Shown here: one piece after another, positions 17,798 to 26,564 of the stretch
How positions within the stretch are numbered: position 1 is the stretch's first letter
Layout: every line of letters begins with the position of its first letter
Assembly (NCBI GenBank): GCA_025774555.1
Contig: JALGVT010000014.1
Location: forward strand, 35,303-99,302
Direction of reading: 5' to 3'
Source of the DNA: a candidate division LCP-89 bacterium
Lineage (GTDB): Bacteria; Electryoneota; B3-LCP
Length of the DNA: 64,000 nucleotides
Made by a program: the position numbers and the translations under genes
Notes under the pieces: generated by a model
What the model saw: the letters and a program-made list of their open reading frames with translations, nothing else
Databases searched by the model: none
Told to the model about the DNA's origin: nothing

Positions 17798-18892
17798 CTA
17801 ACTGATCATTCCAAAGAGGAATCCACCGATGGTGGACATCGTTATCACAAGGATTACGTATGCTGCTGTTCTTTTCACCCCCATCACTTTTCCAATAACG
17901 ATCATATTGGGCAGAGAAAGCGAGGGTCCAGCCAATAGCAGCGTCAAAGCCGGTCCTTTGCCCATCCCCAAATCCATTAAAGCTCTAACGATGGCGACTT
18001 CCGTCAGCGTTGAAAAGTACATCAGCGCTCCGAATACTGATGCCAGCAGGTTATTCCACACAGAATTGCCGCCTACCCATCTCTGCACCGTTTCCTGAGG
18101 CAGCAGTTCCTTAATAATGCCCGCAATGAAAACTCCCAGTAGAAGGATGGGAATAATCTTCCATGCCAGTTTCCAGGTCTCCCGCATCCATTCTGCGACT
18201 TCACTGCCCGAATACCATCTGACCACCATAAAAACTGTAATGATCAAAAATAGAAGAGCAAATGCAGCCGACAGCCACCTGCCGGAAAGAGTTACGATGC
18301 CCTTACCCACACTCTGAAGGTCAACGTCGATCACCAGCCCGATTGACGATGCGGCGATTAGAAAAAGCACCATCACCCCGAAATATGCTACGATCTGATT
18401 CAGCGGATGTTTGCGTTCATCTTCCGGCAGAACGATTTCGCTAGACTGCTGAAACAGTTTCTCCTCTTCTCTGCGGAACAGCGCCGCCATCATCAGTCCA
18501 ATCAGGATTGAAAACCCGATGGCTCCGACCGCTCTGGCGAAGCCGATGTCAAATCCCAATAGCTGTGCGGAATACAGGATCGCCAGGATATTGATTGCTG
18601 GACCGGAATACAGAAAAGTCACCGCGGGACCCAAGCCCGCGCCTCGCTGCCGTATGCCTGCGAAAAGCGGCAGAATGGTGCATGAACAGACCGCCAGAAT
18701 GGCGCCGGACACGGATGCCACAGTGTACGCCGTCGTTCTTTTAGCGTTTGCTCCGAAATACTTTATAACCGCAGACTGGCTGACGAATACGGCTATTGCT
18801 CCAGCTATAAAAAAAGCCGGTATCAGGCAGGTCAGCACGTGTGCTGACAGGTATTCAGTCAGGGCTTGTAATCCGCTCTCTATCATGCTCAT
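17798..18892 (-). CDS. DUF318/ArsP-type permease
   Basis: The 364-residue membrane protein has about eight helices and carries the family signature VCSCTILPLFAGIRQRGAGLGPAVTFLYSGPAINILA near residue 70. This is the PF03773 permease family, some members of which export methylated or trivalent arsenicals. The second half repeats the pattern (FSTLTEVAIVRALMDLGMGKGPALTLLLAGPSLSLP). Its ATG is 9 bases after the TAA that would end the upstream selenoprotein gene if the UGA is read through. Substrate is inferred from the context of ACR3 and ArsR. Confidence 0.85.
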   Translation of the reverse strand: MSMIESGLQALTEYLSAHVLTCLIPAFFIAGAIAVFVSQSAVIKYFGANAKRTTAYTVASVSGAILAVCSCTILPLFAGIRQRGAGLGPAVTFLYSGPAINILAILYSAQLLGFDIGFARAVGAIGFSILIGLMMAALFRREEEKLFQQSSEIVLPEDERKHPLNQIVAYFGVMVLFLIAASSIGLVIDVDLQSVGKGIVTLSGRWLSAAFALLFLIITVFMVVRWYSGSEVAEWMRETWKLAWKIIPILLLGVFIAGIIKELLPQETVQRWVGGNSVWNNLLASVFGALMYFSTLTEVAIVRALMDLGMGKGPALTLLLAGPSLSLPNMIVIGKVMGVKRTAAYVILVITMSTIGGFLFGMIS

Positions 18893-18901
18893 CGTAATGT
18901 A

Positions 18902-19207
18902 TTATTGGTTATTTTGAAGCGCTTTTACGATCATCTCTACAGTCGGCACACCGGAAAATCCTTTTCCAGTATCATAGACTCGTCATGTCCCGCCGCTGCT
19001 GTTTTGGTCACCTGGTAAAATATCTTTCCCGTTTAAGAGTATCGTAGGTGAGCCGTACTGATGATATACTTCAGGGGTTTGTGGTGAATCGATATCTATT
19101 TCTTTCCAGTTTGGCTGAATGCCCAATTGAAGGAAGGCTTCAGTCAGGTTTTTCCTTGCAATTTCAGTGTTTCCGCAATTGCAGCCATATAGGAATTCTA
19201 CAATCAT
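18902..19207 (-). CDS. Probable selenocysteine-containing thioredoxin-like protein
   Basis: Decoding 18983-18985 (minus-strand TGA) as selenocysteine gives a 101-residue protein. Residues 1-74 are thioredoxin-like (C9-x-C11; YGSPTILLNGKDI). U75 sits in GGT-U-RVYDTG, where relatives of this small thioredoxin/alkylmercury-lyase-like family, as I recall them, have S/G-CRxY. The remaining 26 residues (GFSGVPTVEMIVKALQ) continue the same frame and look like the family C-terminus. A SECIS-like hairpin lies directly after the UGA. The start has AGGAG five bases upstream. Alternatives are a simple nonsense mutation or a sequencing error; without readthrough the product is 74 residues (18983-19207). 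Confidence 0.72.
18941..18980 (-). promoter_or_regulatory. Candidate bacterial SECIS element
   Basis: Reading the minus strand just after the UGA, an 11-bp stem (ATACTGGAAAA / TTTTCCGGTGT, with two G-T wobbles) closes a GGA loop. A 4-bp outer stem (AGTC/GACT) lies beyond it. The apical loop starts 22 bases after the UGA and begins with G. Both fit the bacterial SECIS model of a guanine in the first two loop bases at 16-37 bases. Confidence 0.65.
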
Positions 19208-19220
19208 ATATTCTCCTGTA

Positions 19221-19313
19221 TCAGATATTCAAGTACAAAATGTAAAGCCCTGCGATTGTTATTAAGCCACCCGAGACACGCTTCGCCCACAGTAAAAAGG
19301 CACTTTGTGCATT
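19221..19313 (-). pseudogene. 3' remnant of a second ccdA copy
   Basis: An open stretch of about 30 codons, with no start of its own, translates to ..FLLWAKRVSGGLITIAGLYILYLNI and then stops. It closely matches the C-terminus of the intact CcdA encoded at 23351 (..FSLWTKRLSGGLIVLAGLYILYLNV). It ends 14 bases before the selenoprotein start. The rest of the gene is gone, which points to duplication and deletion within the operon. Confidence 0.75.
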
Positions 19314-19372
19314 TTAATTCAGCTAACTATATGACAAATCCGTTAAAAATCACGGTTATATCTATGAATATC

Positions 19373-19906
19373 TCACTCTTCGAGGATATCAGCAATCCAC
19401 CTGGCAACTTCCGCGCACAATTCATCGTATTTAGGGAATGCCGAAATATAGCGAACAAACCCATCTTTATCGATGATGAACAAAATCGGGAGTGTAATGA
19501 GTTGATACTCTTTTGCGATCCCGGTATTTCGCCCCCTTAGCACTTGATATTTGATGCCATCTTTTTTGATCTGAGCTGTAACTTGCTTGCCTGGATTGAT
19601 CAAATTAACGGAGAGCACTTTTAAGAGTGAGCCATAACTGGTCTGAACTTCATCGAGGTTTGGATATAGCTCATTAAGCAACTCTGATTGCAAACGGTTT
19701 AAAAGAGGCACAACTTCGTGACACGACCCAGCACACACTTTCCAGAAATGGAGCACAACGACTTGCCCTCCAAAATCAGACAAGCTGACTTTTTCGCCGC
19801 TTGATACATCCAGCAGGATGAAATCAGGCGCGACGACTCCTAACTCAAGTTTGGCGGAAGTGTTGCCGGCGGCCAACAGCGCCAAAAGGAGGATCACGGT
19901 TTTCAC
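19373..19906 (-). CDS. TlpA/AhpC-type thiol-disulfide oxidoreductase
   Basis: The product is 177 residues from a GTG at 19904-19906, chosen because it gives a clean signal peptide (MKTVILLLALLAAGNTSA) and starts just after the upstream permease ends at 19920; a longer frame would overlap that gene. The thioredoxin fold contains VVVLHFWKVCAGSC, so the active site is C58-x3-C62 rather than CXXC, and a cis-Pro segment LPILFIIDKDGFV. It probably acts in the periplasm, perhaps with the CcdA of the same operon. The widened cysteine spacing suggests peroxiredoxin-like or altered redox chemistry. Confidence 0.8.
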   Translation of the reverse strand: MKTVILLLALLAAGNTSAKLELGVVAPDFILLDVSSGEKVSLSDFGGQVVVLHFWKVCAGSCHEVVPLLNRLQSELLNELYPNLDEVQTSYGSLLKVLSVNLINPGKQVTAQIKKDGIKYQVLRGRNTGIAKEYQLITLPILFIIDKDGFVRYISAFPKYDELCAEVARWIADILEE

Positions 19907-19919
19907 ATCATCACCATAT

Positions 19920-20966
19920 TCATACACGAAAATATCTTTTTTTGAACCATAGCGCCACATTTACCAGGCTGATTAAAACGGGCACCTCGACCAGGGGTCC
20001 GATGACGGCGGCGAACGCCTCCCTCGAATGGATGCCGAAAACTGCCACCGCGACGGCAATGGCTAACTCAAAATTATTGGATGCCGCGGTGAAGGAGAGC
20101 GAGGCAGATTTGGGGTAATCCGCGCCCGCTTTGCGACTGAAGAAGAAGCTCACCAGGAACATGATGAGAAAGTAGAGCAAAAGCGGGATGGCGATACGCA
20201 GGACGTCGAGAGGCAGCTCGAGGATTTGATCGCCTTTCAAGGAAAACATGACCACAATGGTAAACAGCAGCGCAATCAGGGTAATAGGACTGATTTTAGG
20301 GATAAATTTATCATGGTACCAGGTTTTATCTTTAATATGAACGAGAAAAAAGCGCGTTAAGAATCCAGCGATAAAAGGAATACCAAGGTAGATGAAGACA
20401 CTCTTTGCGATTTGACTTATGGTGATATCTACGATAAACCCTTCATACCCAAACCAGGTGGGTATTATGGTGATGAAGACATAAGCATAGACTGAAAAGA
20501 ATAGTACCTGGAAGATTGAATTGAACGCCACCAGACCGGCGGCGTATTCGGGATCTCCGCCCGCCAGGTCGTTCCAGACGATAACCATAGCGATACAGCG
20601 CGCCAAACCTATCAGAATCAAACCCGTCATATAATGAGGATATGAGGGAAGAAAAACCATCGCCAGGAAAAACATTAGTATAGGTCCTACAACCCAATTT
20701 AAGATCAGGGACAGACCTAATACCCGCCAGTTTTTGAAGACCTCGCCCAGTTCCTCGTAGCGAACTTTCGCCAGGGGGGGATACATCATCAGGATCAGTC
20801 CAATGGCGATGGGGATCGAGGTCGTGCCCACAGAAAGACGGGTAATCGCGTTTGTCACCGCGGGAGCCACAGTTCCCAATCCGACACCCAGAGCCATGGC
20901 AGCAAAGATCCAGAGAGTCAGGAATCGGTCTAAGAAGGACAGTCTCGGGGCGGTTTGGGGATTCAT
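19920..20966 (-). CDS. arsB: ACR3-family arsenite efflux permease
   Basis: The 348-residue membrane protein has about ten helices and carries ACR3 landmarks: [37 protein letters not shown] (the essential cysteine segment), and the sodium/bile acid symporter-like [21 protein letters not shown] with [10 protein letters not shown] near the end. ACR3 exports arsenite as part of arsenic resistance. It sits mid-operon between a TauE/SafE exporter and a TlpA-like protein, under the ArsR-type regulator encoded at 24859. Confidence 0.92.
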   Translation of the reverse strand: MNPQTAPRLSFLDRFLTLWIFAAMALGVGLGTVAPAVTNAITRLSVGTTSIPIAIGLILMMYPPLAKVRYEELGEVFKNWRVLGLSLILNWVVGPILMFFLAMVFLPSYPHYMTGLILIGLARCIAMVIVWNDLAGGDPEYAAGLVAFNSIFQVLFFSVYAYVFITIIPTWFGYEGFIVDITISQIAKSVFIYLGIPFIAGFLTRFFLVHIKDKTWYHDKFIPKISPITLIALLFTIVVMFSLKGDQILELPLDVLRIAIPLLLYFLIMFLVSFFFSRKAGADYPKSASLSFTAASNNFELAIAVAVAVFGIHSREAFAAVIGPLVEVPVLISLVNVALWFKKRYFRV

Positions 20967-21035
20967 ATGTTTACATAGTTAAATCAAACATTGAAAGAAT
21001 ATCGGCAGCGAAAAGAATCAATATCCCGGGATTGC

Positions 21036-21785
21036 TTATAAAGCTCCAATAAACAACTTGATTGCGACCCCCAGCAGCACGACAGCGTAGAGCTGTTTTA
21101 CCCGCTTCGTCTTGGCTTTGCCGGACATGAAAGATCCGCCTAACTGAGAACCAACCACTACTGCGGCAACTACGATTACAGTAAACAGAACGTTGAAGTG
21201 ACCTTCGGCGACGTGCCCCAGATACCCGGAAAGAGATGAGAAAGTAACGACATAAGCGGTCGTAGCCGCGGCTTCTTTAGTGCGATAACCGAGCCACATC
21301 AGGATCGGTGCGATGATAAACCCGCCGCCGAGTCCCAGTAACCCGCCAGTAAATCCCGCGAAAGCGCCAACACACACTCCGATGACCGCGCGTTTTCCCG
21401 CGCCTATTTTGTGTTCTGGTTCAGCGTGCAGTGCGAAGACCGTCATGCGAATTGCCGCCAGAAATACCATGATGGCGAAAAGTATCATCAGTGTATCGAC
21501 TGAGACAAATCGACTGGAGTAAGCCCCGATGGGCGCCGCGATAAATGCGGTTACAGCCATAGAAGAACCACCCCTCCAATCCACCAGCTTTTTACGTGAA
21601 TAGGGGATCAGGGCAAAGAGTGTATTCAAGCCATTCAGAAGCAGGCCTAAGGGGATGGCGACTTCCTTGACAGGAAAACCCGCCCACTTCAGCACCGGGA
21701 CATATATCATCCCTCCTCCCAGCCCTAACATGGCGAAGAGGAAGGATGCTGCCATAATTATTAGCGCAACTAAGGTGTATAACAT
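21036..21785 (-). CDS. TauE/SafE-family exporter (copy 1)
   Basis: The 249-residue protein has about eight helices in two repeats, each with the family GLGGG motif (MLGLGGGMIYVPVL near 20 and GGLLGLGGGFIIAPIL near 150). Both lead into the TSSxxVTFSSLSGYLGH-like segment. The TauE/SafE family exports sulfite or other sulfur anions. A paralogue is encoded at 22578 in the same operon. Substrate is unknown; the thiol-redox and arsenic context suggests sulfur or thioarsenic anions. Confidence 0.85.
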   Translation of the reverse strand: MLYTLVALIIMAASFLFAMLGLGGGMIYVPVLKWAGFPVKEVAIPLGLLLNGLNTLFALIPYSRKKLVDWRGGSSMAVTAFIAAPIGAYSSRFVSVDTLMILFAIMVFLAAIRMTVFALHAEPEHKIGAGKRAVIGVCVGAFAGFTGGLLGLGGGFIIAPILMWLGYRTKEAAATTAYVVTFSSLSGYLGHVAEGHFNVLFTVIVVAAVVVGSQLGGSFMSGKAKTKRVKQLYAVVLLGVAIKLFIGAL

Positions 21786-21829
21786 GTCAACCTGATAATA
21801 TATTGGCAGAACTACTTTTTCTCAAGCCT

Positions 21830-22423
21830 TTAGCGGCTTTCAAAACAGGGAATACACACGTTTTTGCCATCGAGAACCCGCGCTGCGTTTTCAAAAATGA
21901 TCTCGTGGCAGCGATCGCATTCGTACCAGGTGTAGGTTCCTTTAGGACCTTGAATGTCGCTCGAGAAGATGTCGCTGATCTCGAAGAGATCACGGTCATC
22001 CATGTTCAGCACTTTATTAATCAGCGGTGTAGCGACATCAGCAGAAATGTCCTTGGGTTCTATCCCCTGCTTCCGCAGCTCTACAAATTCGGAACTCAGC
22101 GCTTTTTTCTGGAATTCCGATTTAAGTAGAACTCGGACCGCTCGGTGGTTATTCACATCTACTAAGACGATGGCGGTTTTACTGTAGTTTTTCGCGACCG
22201 CGTTCGATTTGCCATAGGTGCACCCAGTGGCGGACATAACGCCGTCCAGGAAGCAGCCCATAGCGTGAGCCGGTCCATTTTCACAGACCAGGAAAAGCTC
22301 CTTATTACTGGCTCTTTCCACACCTAGTTTGTTCAGCGCGGCTAATCCTGCGCGATAACCCAGCGGGTTTGCGGGACATTTATGTCCGTGAAACTCATAG
22401 ACCCATTCAGGGATATTTACCAT
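21830..22423 (-). CDS. FmdE-family protein with C-terminal zinc ribbon
   Basis: The 197-residue protein begins with an FmdE domain (about 5-140: EFHGHKCPANPLGYRAGLAAL, ENGPAHAMGCFLDGVMSATGCTYGKSN). It ends in a four-cysteine ribbon (YECDRCHEIIF...NVCIPCFE). FmdE proteins were named from formylmethanofuran dehydrogenase operons, but many bacterial members have no known function and may bind metal or molybdopterin. There is no other methanofuran gene here. Its position between two TauE/SafE exporters suggests a role in sulfur or metalloid metabolism. The start has GGAG upstream. Confidence 0.82.
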   Translation of the reverse strand: MVNIPEWVYEFHGHKCPANPLGYRAGLAALNKLGVERASNKELFLVCENGPAHAMGCFLDGVMSATGCTYGKSNAVAKNYSKTAIVLVDVNNHRAVRVLLKSEFQKKALSSEFVELRKQGIEPKDISADVATPLINKVLNMDDRDLFEISDIFSSDIQGPKGTYTWYECDRCHEIIFENAARVLDGKNVCIPCFESR

Positions 22424-22577
22424 GATCGTATCTCCTTAATTAGATTGGATCTGATTGATAATTTGTTCGAAAAGGCGTGGTCTTAAACCAACACCTTCCT
22501 ACTACTCTGCAATTGCGTTTATCACAATAAACCTTACAAATGAGGCGTTAAGCACAAAAACCGTTCATATCGTCAAA

Positions 22578-23333
22578 TTAGAGCAATTCCTTAAAAATCA
22601 ATTGAACTCCGACTAGAATTAGAACGACGGCAAAGATGATTCTCAGGGTTTTCCCCTTCATTTTATCCGCCATCAAACGGGATCCTAACTGCGACCCGAC
22701 TACTGCTGCCCCGGCTCCGACCAGGGCTAACTTCCATTCCATTTGTCCTATCCCAACATGCCCTAAAAATCCGCTCAAGCTGGAAAATGTGACTATAAAA
22801 GAAGAAGTAGCCGCGGCTCGTTTGGGAGCAAAACCGATAAGAAGCAAAACGGGAACCACCAAAGAGCCTCCACCGCGTCCCAGTAAGCCTACCGTCAAGC
22901 CAATGGTTGATCCCGCTGCCATGCCAATTACAAATTTCTGTCGCCGGCTGAATTCCTTGCGAGTCGGTTTCCAGCCAATCAGGGTCTGCACCGCAACAAT
23001 GATTAAAAGTGCTGCAAAAATCAGTATGATTGCCTTCACTGACACAAATTTAGTGAAATACGCGCCTAAAAAAGGGAATATCAGCATCGTAATAATAAAG
23101 GGCACACCAGCCGATACGTCCACTAATTTCCGACGCAGATAGGCGCTGGCAGCTGATAACTGAGTCGTGAAATTCAGCAGCAGACTTAAAGGAATAGCTT
23201 CCGTTTTCAAGTCCATTCCCAGCCAGTAAAAGATGGGCACATATAGCTGTCCACCACCGAGACCCAGCATGGAAAAGAGGAAGGAAACCGCTAATACCAA
23301 GGCAAAGACGATGATATAAATGGTGTAGTCCAT
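22578..23333 (-). CDS. TauE/SafE-family exporter (copy 2)
   Basis: The product is 251 residues from the ATG at 23331-23333 (MDYTIYIIVFALVLAVSFLFSMLGLGGGQLYVPI). A longer in-frame extension to 23651 is rejected because it runs through ccdA in another frame. It has two GLGGG/GRGGG repeats and VTFSSLSGFLGHVGIGQ. It is a clear paralogue of the exporter at 21036, with the same two-repeat layout. It follows ccdA by 17 bases and precedes FmdE by 154 bases in which I see no gene. Confidence 0.85.
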   Translation of the reverse strand: MDYTIYIIVFALVLAVSFLFSMLGLGGGQLYVPIFYWLGMDLKTEAIPLSLLLNFTTQLSAASAYLRRKLVDVSAGVPFIITMLIFPFLGAYFTKFVSVKAIILIFAALLIIVAVQTLIGWKPTRKEFSRRQKFVIGMAAGSTIGLTVGLLGRGGGSLVVPVLLLIGFAPKRAAATSSFIVTFSSLSGFLGHVGIGQMEWKLALVGAGAAVVGSQLGSRLMADKMKGKTLRIIFAVVLILVGVQLIFKELL

Positions 23334-23350
23334 AAGGAGCACTCTTGAGA

Positions 23351-24028
23351 TTATACATTCAAATACAAAATATACAGCCCTGCCAGCACAATCAATCCTC
23401 CCGATAACCGCTTTGTCCAGAGAGAGAAATTCACTGCACCTCTTGAATTCACGAATGCTTCTATAAAACCGGTCAGAATCCCTGCCAGGACGATCAGGGC
23501 GCAGTGCCCTATGGCGTATATAAACAGCAGTAGAGTGCCGTATAATACCTTGCCTTGTGTCGCCACAAACGTCAGAATCAGTACCAGTATCGGGGTTGCA
23601 CAGGGTGATGAAACAACCCCGAAAACGAGTCCCAGCAAGAATGCGCCCCACGCTCCCCGCTTATTCGTCTGCAGCTTTGACGCGAATGGAATGCGCACAT
23701 CAAAGATGCCCATCATGGCAAGCCCCATAACGATGGCTAAACCGGCTACTACCCAGTACCACACTTTACCGACTTCGCCCATCAGGCTGCCAAAAAGAGC
23801 GGCAATGGCTCCAAGAATGGTGAACGTAATGGCCAAACCGAGCGTGAATAATAACGAATAATACAGCGCTCGCTTTTTATCGCCTTCGCTGTGCCCGCCG
23901 ATATACCCAATCACTACAGGCATAATTGCCAGAACACAGGGTGATGAGGCTGACATCAAGCCTCCGATGAAGACCGCCGCTGCGGCAATAAGGGGATTGC
24001 CCTGCACAACCTGAATAAGACTATCCAT
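23351..24028 (-). CDS. ccdA: CcdA/DsbD-type membrane thiol-electron transporter
   Basis: The 225-residue protein has six membrane helices and two conserved cysteine motifs (SASSPCVLAIMP near residue 29 and VVSSPCATPIL near 140). CcdA moves reducing power from cytoplasmic thioredoxin to periplasmic thiol proteins. Its ATG overlaps the end of the thioredoxin-like gene by 8 bases. Its last 25 residues are closely matched by the remnant at 19221-19313. Confidence 0.9.
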   Translation of the reverse strand: MDSLIQVVQGNPLIAAAAVFIGGLMSASSPCVLAIMPVVIGYIGGHSEGDKKRALYYSLLFTLGLAITFTILGAIAALFGSLMGEVGKVWYWVVAGLAIVMGLAMMGIFDVRIPFASKLQTNKRGAWGAFLLGLVFGVVSSPCATPILVLILTFVATQGKVLYGTLLLFIYAIGHCALIVLAGILTGFIEAFVNSRGAVNFSLWTKRLSGGLIVLAGLYILYLNV

Positions 24029-24515
24029 CGACCGCTATCCCTGTTTCTGCCAGCAGTAACTCTATCTCTTCAAGAGGGAAATAACCTTCATGACGATATA
24101 TCTCTTTTCCCGACGTGTCAATTATAACCTGAGTCGGTATGACTCGTATTTGATAGAGTCTGGCAATATCCGGATCCTCTTTCACATCATAAGATTCTAC
24201 TACAAGTCCGTGCGGATAATGCTCTTCCAATTCTCCTAAGACCGCTTTCATCTGCTTGCAGGAACGACAGGTACTACTTCCCAGTTCGATAAATCGAATT
24301 GCCGAAGAAGGTTCATGGTCCTGATCGTATTGCACTTGCGCAAATTCAGCAGCCGTACTACACGTTGGATCGGTACAACTTACGCAATCAGAATTGTCTG
24401 CTTTTGCTGATTTGGTCAATTCAGTAATTTCTTCTCCCTTTTTCCCAGAGAGTACGATAACTACAACTGCTGCTAAAACAACAGATATAATGCCCCATCG
24501 GAGCCACGGTTTCAT
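24021..24515 (-). CDS. Membrane-anchored thioredoxin-like protein
   Basis: The 164-residue protein has an N-terminal membrane anchor (6-22: RWGIISVVLAAVVVIVL) and a cysteine-rich linker (C44, C47, C52). A thioredoxin domain follows with active site C83-R-S-C86 and cis-proline VIPTQVIID. Because the anchor puts the domain outside the cytoplasm, it is a likely partner of CcdA, whose gene overlaps its end. The extra DCVSC..TC linker may bind metal or form a relay disulfide. Confidence 0.85.
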   Translation of the reverse strand: MKPWLRWGIISVVLAAVVVIVLSGKKGEEITELTKSAKADNSDCVSCTDPTCSTAAEFAQVQYDQDHEPSSAIRFIELGSSTCRSCKQMKAVLGELEEHYPHGLVVESYDVKEDPDIARLYQIRVIPTQVIIDTSGKEIYRHEGYFPLEEIELLLAETGIAVDG

Positions 24516-24535
24516 AATTTCCTCTATCTTTTAGA

Positions 24536-24859
24536 CTATAATGCTCGAGCAGCAAATTCTGCTCTCTCTGCTGCCTCAAATCGCAGGATATCATCCACTC
24601 GTTCAAGAATATCGAAGACGGCAGGTTGGCGGATACTATAAAATATAGAAACCCCGGATTTTCGTGAAACGAGGATTCCAGCTTCACGCATCTTGACTAA
24701 ATGGCGGCTGATGACGGAAGGATCTTCATGCATCTTCGGATTGATTTCGCAGGCGCACTTCTCGCCGTCCCTCAGGAAATAGAGGATCTTCAACCGGGTA
24801 GGTTGAGCGAGAACCTGAAGGAAGCCTGCTTCCAGTTCGACTTTTTTTAATTCTGACAT
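24536..24859 (-). CDS. ArsR-family metal- or metalloid-sensing repressor
   Basis: The product is 107 residues from the ATG at 24857-24859 (MSELKKVELEAG); an upstream in-frame TTG is not needed. It is a winged helix-turn-helix: AQPTRLKILYFLRDGEKCACEI, then SVISRHLVKMREAGILVSRKSGVSIFYSI. C35 and C37 lie at the alpha-3 position used for arsenic sensing in ArsR. It is the first gene of the leftward operon reaching 17391 and probably represses it through the palindrome at 24869-24890. Confidence 0.9.
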   Translation of the reverse strand: MSELKKVELEAGFLQVLAQPTRLKILYFLRDGEKCACEINPKMHEDPSVISRHLVKMREAGILVSRKSGVSIFYSIRQPAVFDILERVDDILRFEAAERAEFAARAL

Positions 24860-24868
24860 GTCTATCTC

Positions 24869-24890
24869 TGCATTATTGCGCAATGATGCA
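24869..24890. promoter_or_regulatory. Candidate ArsR operator
   Basis: A 22-bp palindrome (TGCATTATTGC joined to GCAATGATGCA, one mismatched pair) lies 9 bases upstream of the ArsR-type start codon. Its position and symmetry fit autorepression of the whole operon. Confidence 0.6.
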
Positions 24891-24956
24891 ATAATATACT
24901 AAACAAAAAAGCCTTCTTCAAGAGAAAACGGTATAATTTGTTAGCAGGTGGTATTG

Positions 24957-26564
24957 CTATTGATTGTAATAAAAAGCGCCGACGTCAGCGGTCGTCCCGT
25001 TCGGATCGGTGGGACTGGCTGGATCGCCGGCATCGATGCAGGGGGATTCCCATTGCAGATGATAATCCGCGCTGGAAGCGTCGATGAAGAGAGGATCGTT
25101 GAATATATTGGAAAACGCATCCGTTGAATCACCGTTGGCGTTCACGGTGGTCAATAGACCGAGGTTAACGGGTGGATCGCCGGTGAAACTGCTGTCACTA
25201 TTCGCGCTGAAATCACAGAATGTTATTGACGCGCTGGAGGAATTCTCGAAATAGAATCCGCCGCCGCTGTTTCCTTCCACGATAGTGTTCAGGAGCGCCG
25301 GGCTGGAATTCTTGCTGAAGATTCCGCCGCCATCAAGAGAGCTGGAATTTCCGCTGATAGTGCAATTTGTGATAATGGCATTGGACGCGTTGCAGAAGAC
25401 TGCGCCGCCGTCGTCGCTGGATGAATTGTCATAGAATACGGAACGCGTCATAGATGGATGTGAATTCATGCAAAAGACACCGCCGCCATAACGAGCGGAA
25501 TTCCCATTGATGACGCAAGTATCTATGGATACATCTGAGTTCCAGTAGCAGTAGATAGCACCGCCCTGCACGTCCGCGGTATTGTCGCTGAAGGCGCTAT
25601 TGACGATCATCGGTGTCGATTGGTTTTCGCAGGAGATTCCGCCGCCGAAGTGTACGGCGGAGTTGGATGAGATTGTGCAATCCTCTATAGAAGGCGAAGA
25701 GTTATCGCAGTAGATGCCGCCGCCGTTATCAGCAGCGTTATTATTGGTAATTTCACAGTTAGAAATAAGCGGATCACAGTTATAGCAGTTAATGCCGCCG
25801 CCGCTAAATGAGGAATTGGAAGAGATCTGACAGTTCGATATAATGACGTTATTACTGCAGCAGGCAATGCCGCTGTTATTGCTGCCCTGAATAGCGCAGA
25901 AATTTAGAATACACGAATCAGTGGACACGGAATTAATATTCAATCCCTGCCATGCCGAAGCGCCTTCATTAAGTTCAAATAATATGCTGTCGTCCGCTGT
26001 TCCAACCGCAGTAAAATCACCGTCTATATTGAAGCCGCTGTCATCATCGAATTTCAACACTGCGCCCGCTTCAATCTCTAACGATTCGCCAGCTAAAACA
26101 TCTACCATCTCCGTTACGATGTAGGTGTTCTTGGTCAGCGTCCCCGATAGAGCCCCGGAAAGAGCTGTAAATCCAACCTGTACTTCAATAGAATCGCTGA
26201 TAATAAGAATCGAATCCTTCGCGCTCTCTTTTCCATCGCTGATCGCTACACTGATGGTATAAGAACCGGTATCTGCCGGCGCCCGCCAAGAGACAGATGC
26301 TAAACTATCCCCTTCTGGGAACGACCCGGCAAGGCTGTTCCACTGATATGCCAGGCTGTCTCCGTCGTCATCGACGGCTTCGCAGGTAAGAATTGTGGTT
26401 CCGAGGGTATTTATCAGCGCAGGATCGGCAGTGATCAGCATGATCTCAGGTGTGTGGTTTCCAGTGGGTTCGGGATCGGTGGGATTTTCCTTGCAAGTGA
26501 AGAACAGGCAGAGCGCTAAAATGAGAAATATAAAAGTGCTGACTCTTTTCCGTTCCTCTACCAT
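24957..26564 (-). CDS. Beta-helix lipoprotein with N-terminal Ig/PKD-like domain
   Basis: The 535-residue protein has a lipoprotein signal (LALCLFFTC, lipidated cysteine near 24). A PKD/Ig-like domain (about 40-130: ITADPALINTLGTTILTCEAVDDDGDSLAYQW) is followed by a long parallel beta-helix (about 150-520). The helix has repeats such as NNAADNGGGIYCDNSSPSIEDCTISSNS and ends CIDAGDPASP..DVGAFYYNQ. There is no T9SS sorting domain, so it is probably anchored by lipid. GGAG precedes the ATG by 6 bases. It resembles the T9SS beta-helix protein at 3569 in repeat type but not in anchoring. Confidence 0.85.
   Translation of the reverse strand: MVEERKRVSTFIFLILALCLFFTCKENPTDPEPTGNHTPEIMLITADPALINTLGTTILTCEAVDDDGDSLAYQWNSLAGSFPEGDSLASVSWRAPADTGSYTISVAISDGKESAKDSILIISDSIEVQVGFTALSGALSGTLTKNTYIVTEMVDVLAGESLEIEAGAVLKFDDDSGFNIDGDFTAVGTADDSILFELNEGASAWQGLNINSVSTDSCILNFCAIQGSNNSGIACCSNNVIISNCQISSNSSFSGGGINCYNCDPLISNCEITNNNAADNGGGIYCDNSSPSIEDCTISSNSAVHFGGGISCENQSTPMIVNSAFSDNTADVQGGAIYCYWNSDVSIDTCVINGNSARYGGGVFCMNSHPSMTRSVFYDNSSSDDGGAVFCNASNAIITNCTISGNSSSLDGGGIFSKNSSPALLNTIVEGNSGGGFYFENSSSASITFCDFSANSDSSFTGDPPVNLGLLTTVNANGDSTDAFSNIFNDPLFIDASSADYHLQWESPCIDAGDPASPTDPNGTTADVGAFYYNQ

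Noticed and set aside
18983..19207. 74-residue protein ending at the TGA taken as complete
   Set aside because: It would stop before the family C-terminus; the downstream codons, the hairpin and the next gene's position favour readthrough.
23334..23651. In-frame N-terminal extension of the TauE/SafE gene at 22578
   Set aside because: It runs through ccdA in another frame and encodes no family sequence; the protein starts naturally at MDYTIYIIVFAL (23333).
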